A DNA stretch of 55,899 nucleotides from Deltaproteobacteria bacterium (GTDB lineage: Bacteria > Desulfobacterota > WTBG01 > JAGOGO01), in contig JAGOGO010000004.1 of NCBI GenBank assembly GCA_017996625.1, forward strand, positions 1-55,899. The letters run 5' to 3'. The notes beneath the pieces are model-generated. The model was not told the origin of the DNA, did no database searches, and saw nothing but the letters and a program-made list of their open reading frames with translations. The translations under genes and the position numbers were made by a program. How positions within the stretch are numbered: the stretch's first letter is position 1; each line of letters begins with the position of its first letter. Below are positions 52,490-55,899 of the stretch, piece after piece.

Positions 52490-55400
52490 TCAAGATGCTG
52501 TATCAAACCTGATGAGCACGTCTGCCGGACATTCAGGGCAGATGAAACCATCCTCCTCAAAATCAGCAAGAGCGTGACCATTGATTTCAACGCGTCGGAT
52601 CGGCCCGGGTACGGGTGGTTTAACCACGATGCTGCCTGGTGCAACAACGTTTCCGGCAATATTCAACCGCATGATGTCCACACTCTCCTGGCGGAGCGAA
52701 TAGGAAATGGTACCGTAATAGGTGGGTAGATTTTCAACCGTCAGGACAAATCCATCTGCCAGCCAGTCCGGAGACAATCCCGCTGCAATAACGAGCGCTC
52801 TTAACGATGGTTGTTCATACGCAAACAGGGTGCGGCCCGCCAGAATGTATTCGCCGCTGATCCAGCTGTGGGGCAGATCGCCGATGAAGCTTGGACTTGA
52901 GGGATCACGCCAGGAAATCTCGGGCCACTGGTTCCAGGCAGGAATGCGCCGGTCGGAGAGCATGAAGCTCAAGAGCTCAAGAGCGTCCCGCCGCCGTCCG
53001 AGCCGCACCAGCGCGCCGATGATCCGGATTTCGTACGCACTGTAATTATTCCACGGTATGGTTCCACTTGCACGTTTACGGAATCCTGTGAGATACGTGT
53101 CAAAGGTGTTGGTAGTCTCCGCAGCCGGGAAGAGATGAAGCTGATCCAAAAGTCCGATAGCGACCGAGGTGGCGGTCGGATCGAAATCCCCGAACTCAAC
53201 CGATCCAGGGACGAAATCAATTCCATGCCGTTCGATGGTGGCAGCCAGGGAAATGCGTATGGTTTCACTGAACGCCTGAGCCAGAGTCTCCAGGCGGGTT
53301 GCCTCGGCGTGTTTTTCCAATACAGTGGCCATGTCGGCGGCATCTTTAAAACCCTGCAAGGCCCAGAAATCATCCCAGTATGCATGCACAGGGTGCGCCA
53401 TATACCCTTCGTGACTCATGGACTCCGGCAGAAGGCCATAGCAGGCCAGCTTCTGTGGTTTCTGGTATTCCGCGGTCAGGCGCTGACTGCGCAGATGTTC
53501 CAGGTAGGCCACTGTTTTTGTAACTGCCGGCCATGCCTGCATGAGAAACTCTCGATCTCCGCTGAAGCGATAATACTCCATCACCGCAAAGATGAATTCG
53601 CCGTAAGCATCAAATTCAGGCAGCCACTCCGCCCCTTCCCGATCAGCACAATCTGGTATGGCACCGTCTTCAGCCTGATACTGTGCGTACCAAGTAATGA
53701 AATCCCGCATTGGATCAGTGTGCCCCATCCGCAGCAGAGCCGCGCCCATCAGGGCGCCATCCCGAATCCAGGAGCGCGAATAGCGGCGCGGTCCCGGGTG
53801 AAGCGCAGGCCCGTCACGATTGACGAGAATATGGGCAGCAGCTGTCTTCATGGTATTGACAACACTCTGGACAGAAGGCGGCAGCTTTATCTCAATTGTG
53901 TCAAGCTGCGACTGCCAGCTTCGAGTCGCCCGCTCCAGCTGCTCATCCGCCGGAATGCTGAGGAGTGAAGTGCTGGTGCAGGCTGAAGCCGGATCGACAG
54001 CGCCGAATGGCACTGCAACATATACCGTCTGACTGCGGCCGGCGTCCAATGTGAGATCGAAACACAGCGCTCCCGATGCGTGGCCGAAATCGTCAATGAC
54101 TTCCCGCTGAGGTGGAAGCCTGCCGGCGGCCACATACGCCAGTACGTCTCCTTCTGCGAACGCTGCCGCGCCGAAACCGGTGGGCGGAGCGAAGGGGATC
54201 ACTGCCTTGGATCGATTTACCATGACCATGTCATTATTGAACGCCAGTTCCGTCACATCCGTGACGCCTCCGAACGATCGCCAGTTTTGCCAAGTGGGCG
54301 TCACCTGGAATGGCCGGATTGCCAGAAAGAGGCGCAGTGATTGTAGGCGCGATTGCGTATTGTTGATGACGTAACGAAGGTAGAGCACCTGACTGGCCTG
54401 ATCGGCAGCTGCAAACGCGGTGATCTGCATGATCAGTCCGCTGGTTTTCCAGTACGAAGAGGGTATGGGAAGATACCCGTTCATCAGGTCCTGGGTGAGA
54501 GTCACGTCAGCCCAGGTGAGGAGGTGGTTCTCGATCAAGAGAAACGGCTCAATTGAAAATAATCCCTTGTCTACCTCCACCATGCCTTCCTCGTTGACCA
54601 GTGCTTGGGTAGTGCCGGCGCCGCTGCTCACCGGCGTCCAGTACGTCTGTTGCCCTAGAAAGTATTTGGGGTAAAGCCCGGCAGGAGCCTCTCGGGCGAT
54701 ATTTTGAAAGAAATGATTCAGGGATCGGGAAAAGTCGTAAGGTTTGACGTCCATAGCAACAATGCCGAATCCCTGGTTGCCGACGCTTTGGTAAAGGTCA
54801 AGGCGGATGTACCGGGATATGGTTTGGGACAGATACACATAATTTCGCTCACTGTCCGCCTGAGTAGTGGCGTAGGCTCTCTCCCACTGGATGCCGTCCA
54901 TAGACAGCAGCACCTCAAAATGCCGCGCCTGAAATCCGGGATCCCAGTGAATCACCAATCCGCCGAATTCGCGCTCCTGGAGAAAATCGACGATAAGCCA
55001 CTGTGGCGTACTAGCAGGTTCGCTGCGCCAGCATTCGGAAGAAGCTGAAGTGAGAATGTGCTGTGGATCATATCCGGTAAGGCTGCTGGAAGCCTGAACA
55101 GCAGGAGTCAGCCGGTAAGTGACATCCTGAAAATGCAGCTCGTCGATCCAGATCGTGCCCCTGCCGCCCGGTCCTGCAGCAATGACCAGCTCGATGGCCG
55201 CCACTCGCCGGGCAGGACCTCCTCCCAATGGTCCCCAGGCGAATTCGATCTGACTGTTGCGGATCGTGACCGGCTGCCAGGTTTCGGAAAGGTCTAGAGT
55301 CTCGATGCGATAGCGCCAGACGTTTTGGTTGGTTTCATCGGTCAGCTTAAACTCGAAGATATTGCTTGGCGCATCACCCCGGACATGGAAGCTAAACAGG

Positions 55401-55594
55401 TAGCTCTCGGGCAGATCAAGAGGAAACGATTTGCGGGCAACGACAAAACCTCCGCCACCACGGAAGTCGAACTCCATCCGCATAGCATTTCCACGACAGC
55501 CATGGTCCGGGTAGACAGCCAGCTGTGCCTCGCCGGAGGCAAACGTGGTCCATTCAGAAAGGTCGGCGAAGGTGTCGATTATCTCATCATGCAT
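52490..55594 (-). CDS. discoidin-domain six-hairpin glycosidase-like protein
   Basis: 1034 residues. A jelly-roll carbohydrate-binding-like domain covers about 1-160. A discoidin/F5-8-type-C domain covers about 165-290 (SSECWRSEPASTPQWLIVDF...RYIRLDLYQS). A beta-sandwich lies at about 300-560. An (alpha/alpha)6 six-hairpin domain covers about 575-950 (RRYSRSWIRDGALMGAALLRMGHTD, GAIPDCAD, EFDAYGEFIFAVMEYYRFSGD), and a small beta domain closes the protein. Candidate acids are Asp in WIRDGAL and Glu in DAYGEF. No signal peptide is seen, which is unusual with two carbohydrate-binding domains. It converges with the phosphorylase-like gene, with 15 bases between stops. Substrate unknown. Confidence 0.78.
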   Translation of the reverse strand: MHDEIIDTFADLSEWTTFASGEAQLAVYPDHGCRGNAMRMEFDFRGGGGFVVARKSFPLDLPESYLFSFHVRGDAPSNIFEFKLTDETNQNVWRYRIETLDLSETWQPVTIRNSQIEFAWGPLGGGPARRVAAIELVIAAGPGGRGTIWIDELHFQDVTYRLTPAVQASSSLTGYDPQHILTSASSECWRSEPASTPQWLIVDFLQEREFGGLVIHWDPGFQARHFEVLLSMDGIQWERAYATTQADSERNYVYLSQTISRYIRLDLYQSVGNQGFGIVAMDVKPYDFSRSLNHFFQNIAREAPAGLYPKYFLGQQTYWTPVSSGAGTTQALVNEEGMVEVDKGLFSIEPFLLIENHLLTWADVTLTQDLMNGYLPIPSSYWKTSGLIMQITAFAAADQASQVLYLRYVINNTQSRLQSLRLFLAIRPFQVTPTWQNWRSFGGVTDVTELAFNNDMVMVNRSKAVIPFAPPTGFGAAAFAEGDVLAYVAAGRLPPQREVIDDFGHASGALCFDLTLDAGRSQTVYVAVPFGAVDPASACTSTSLLSIPADEQLERATRSWQSQLDTIEIKLPPSVQSVVNTMKTAAAHILVNRDGPALHPGPRRYSRSWIRDGALMGAALLRMGHTDPMRDFITWYAQYQAEDGAIPDCADREGAEWLPEFDAYGEFIFAVMEYYRFSGDREFLMQAWPAVTKTVAYLEHLRSQRLTAEYQKPQKLACYGLLPESMSHEGYMAHPVHAYWDDFWALQGFKDAADMATVLEKHAEATRLETLAQAFSETIRISLAATIERHGIDFVPGSVEFGDFDPTATSVAIGLLDQLHLFPAAETTNTFDTYLTGFRKRASGTIPWNNYSAYEIRIIGALVRLGRRRDALELLSFMLSDRRIPAWNQWPEISWRDPSSPSFIGDLPHSWISGEYILAGRTLFAYEQPSLRALVIAAGLSPDWLADGFVLTVENLPTYYGTISYSLRQESVDIMRLNIAGNVVAPGSIVVKPPVPGPIRRVEINGHALADFEEDGFICPECPADVLIRFDTAS

Positions 55595-55697
55595 CGCGAT
55601 CGCTCAAAGGAAGGTGTGTTATCCGATGTCGTACCTGTGCAGCAGGCACGACGCTCGAAACAGATCTCTGTCTTCTTATCCGGAGTGACTGTTCGGT

Positions 55698-55898
55698 TCA
55701 GTGGCTATGGACCAGCAGCAGAGAGCCTCTAGTCGATTCTTTCCGCTCAACGGGTCGACAAGACCAGGTCCCATCTCCTATCAGCTCAATAACCTCAGCA
55801 TAATGTTCCCGGTCATCCGAGCTCTCTTCAAAGGTTACATAGGTTATGGATCGCTCATCGAGGAGAGTCAGAACCTCATGAAGCTGCTCGGAGCTGAA
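55698..55898 (-). CDS. C-terminal part of an unknown protein (start outside window)
   Basis: A frame on the minus strand is open from the window edge to the stop at 55698-55700, about 66 residues (SSEQLHEVLTLLDERSITY, then VTFEESSDDREHYAEVIELIGDGTWSCRPVERK). It is acidic, mostly helical, and has no motif I recognise. It reads in the same direction as the next gene (starting at 55594), so it may be the upstream member of that operon. Confidence 0.5.
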   Translation of the reverse strand, partial: FSSEQLHEVLTLLDERSITYVTFEESSDDREHYAEVIELIGDGTWSCRPVERKESTRGSLLLVHSH

Positions 55899-55899
55899 C

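Noticed and set aside
1-55899. tRNA, rRNA or known ncRNA genes
   Set aside because: Scanning for T-loop and anticodon-like patterns and for rRNA signatures by eye gave nothing convincing; a dedicated covariance search was not possible.

Overview
The window reads as a chromosomal stretch of a Gram-negative, probably anaerobic or microaerophilic bacterium. Outer-membrane lipid transport genes (mlaE, mlaF, mlaD and a PqiC-like lipoprotein), lipoproteins, ferrous-iron uptake by FeoAB under a DtxR/IdeR-type repressor, NifU/NifS Fe-S assembly, a thiolase with a DUF35 partner, a dehydrogenase/hydratase fusion and the AMMECR1/Memo pair all fit the Desulfobacterota (old Deltaproteobacteria) or a nearby phylum. 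There is no rRNA or other marker, so this placement is tentative. No tRNA, rRNA, CRISPR array, prophage or intact insertion sequence was seen.

Layout. 1-2.4 kb: end of a thiolase, its Zn-ribbon/OB-fold partner, and rlmI. 2.4-6 kb: a half-size GDT1-like membrane protein, then an iron operon (DtxR-type regulator, feoA, feoB) behind a promoter whose -10 is overlapped by a DtxR-like palindrome. 6.3-10.2 kb: small coiled-coil protein, membrane-anchored EEP phosphatase/nuclease, then an ArsR/SmtB regulator with an SmtB-type operator, a Cu/Zn efflux-type permease and a methyltransferase. 10.4-13.4 kb: unknown membrane coiled-coil protein, a duplicated LPC/CQLG protein of unknown function, a rhomboid protease and nth. 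14-18.3 kb: ftsY, then two Memo-family genes flanking an AMMECR1 gene, preceded by a leader RNA that can be folded two ways. 18.4-25.1 kb: radC and a five-gene peptide ABC importer. 25.4-29.1 kb: HAD/hydratase fusion, PEGA protein, zinc-finger J-protein. 29.8-36.1 kb: nnrDE, a universal stress protein and the Mla-type lipid transport genes. 36.5-41.7 kb: secreted PHB-depolymerase-like esterase, proline-rich lipoprotein, DnaJ, and a sigma-54 activator with a degenerate receiver. 41.9-47.4 kb: Mut7-C RNase protein, transposase remnant, MtfA-type peptidase, nifS-nifU, small cytochrome c. 47.6-55.6 kb: three carbohydrate enzymes (GH1, a GH94/GH149-like phosphorylase, a discoidin/six-hairpin protein), then the end of a further unknown gene.

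The most distinctive feature is between the genes. Nearly every larger intergenic gap carries imperfect tandem repeats of period 7, 8 or 9, often as inverted pairs that would form long hairpins in RNA. They sit among REP/MITE-like elements, including one 71-bp block present twice, 21.6 kb apart, and inverted copies of a common short palindrome. Some of these repeats lie inside operons (between dppA and dppB, dppD and dppF, mlaE and mlaF), where they could affect mRNA processing or stability. The strongest candidates for undescribed biology are the AMMECR1/Memo leader RNA, the repeat system, the duplicated LPC/CQLG protein and the zinc-finger J-protein.
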